From positions 1 through 23,637 of the forward strand of contig URXI01000029.1 in assembly GCA_900551775.1 (NCBI GenBank): DNA of 23,637 nucleotides. The letters run 5' to 3'. How positions within the stretch are numbered: position 1 is the first letter of the stretch; the number at the start of each line of letters is the position of its first letter. Below are positions 23,524-23,637 of the stretch, piece by piece. The DNA comes from an uncultured Eubacterium sp. GTDB lineage: Bacteria; Bacillota; Clostridia; Peptostreptococcales; Anaerovoracaceae. The notes beneath the pieces were generated by a model that ran no database searches, was not told the DNA's origin, and saw nothing but the letters and a program-made list of their open reading frames with translations. The position numbers and the translations under genes were made by a program.

Positions 23524-23637
23524 CGCGCATTCCTCTGAAGATACAATCGCAGCACGTGTTTCAATGATTCTCACCTTGCAGCGTAGCTGCTACAATCACA
23601 TAAAATCATTATATTACACCGCCGCATGTCTTGCGAC
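23524..23637. other. Right-edge noncoding sequence with a small hairpin
   Basis: No gene was found in the last 110 bases. A GCAGC/GCTGC hairpin lies near 23570-23582 and another TATAAT-like box on the minus strand near 23609-23614. Its -35 side is close to the window edge and cannot be judged well. Confidence 0.3.

Noticed and set aside
23414..23637. Lysine riboswitch upstream of aspartate kinase
   Set aside because: The conserved lysine-riboswitch core and five-helix junction are not visible; only short repeats and an extended -10 promoter are seen.

Overview
The window reads as chromosomal DNA of a low-to-mid GC Gram-positive anaerobe in the Clostridia. Reasons: strong AGGAGG-type ribosome sites, many ATG/GTG starts, consensus sigma-A promoters, intrinsic terminators with long U-tracts, secreted proteins with Gram-positive style signal peptides, and a gene set typical of Clostridia (heterodimeric ABC exporter with MarR, DUF4179 anti-sigma factor, cytidylate-kinase-like protein, DUF6133-like conjugative-element remnant). 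A placement near the Anaerovoracaceae is only an impression. No rRNA, tRNA or CRISPR array was seen.

Layout. (1) 1-2238, minus strand: a tightly packed set nudC-like Nudix hydrolase > thioredoxin reductase > M20 metallopeptidase (runs off the left edge). (2) 2358-3353: an Rpn/PD-(D/E)XK transposase-nuclease gene with its own promoter and terminator, broken by one in-frame amber codon. (3) 3354-3830: about 480 bases without a gene, rich in nested inverted repeats. (4) 3909-6448: a secreted Ig-like/Fn3 surface protein and a divergent small HTH regulator; their promoters overlap head to head and share an inverted-repeat operator, and the surface gene has a long, foldable 5' leader. (5) 6510-7522: a small membrane protein and a cytidylate-kinase-like protein, ended by a 42-bp perfect palindrome. 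(6) 7612-9383, plus strand: ECF-type sigma factor overlapping its DUF4179 anti-sigma partner. (7) 9482-11195: an intact RloA/AbiL-type ATPase followed by a decayed RloB-like partner, fused out of frame to the tail of a conjugative-element membrane protein (DUF6133-like). (8) 11272-16125: MarR regulator plus both halves of a heterodimeric ABC exporter in one operon. (9) 16176-16341: fragment of an XRE regulator and a large hairpin. (10) 16348-19197: hybrid sensor kinase with two extracellular solute-binding domains. (11) 19287-22030: a large secreted protein that appears to join a subtilisin-like domain to a gingipain-like (C25, caspase-fold) domain and a C-terminal copper-amine-oxidase-N-like wall/stalk domain. 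(12) 22053-23637: aspartate kinase with a repeat-containing leader.

How they may work together: the region combines core metabolism (aspartate kinase, redox and nucleotide clean-up) with cell-surface and envelope functions (surface Fn3 protein, ECF sigma pair, drug exporter, sensor kinase, secreted double protease) and with scars of defence/mobile DNA (Rpn, RloAB, DUF6133 remnant, XRE fragment). The most unusual items are the S8-C25 double-protease architecture, the shared operator and structured leader of the surface-protein gene, and the RloB-DUF6133 scar.
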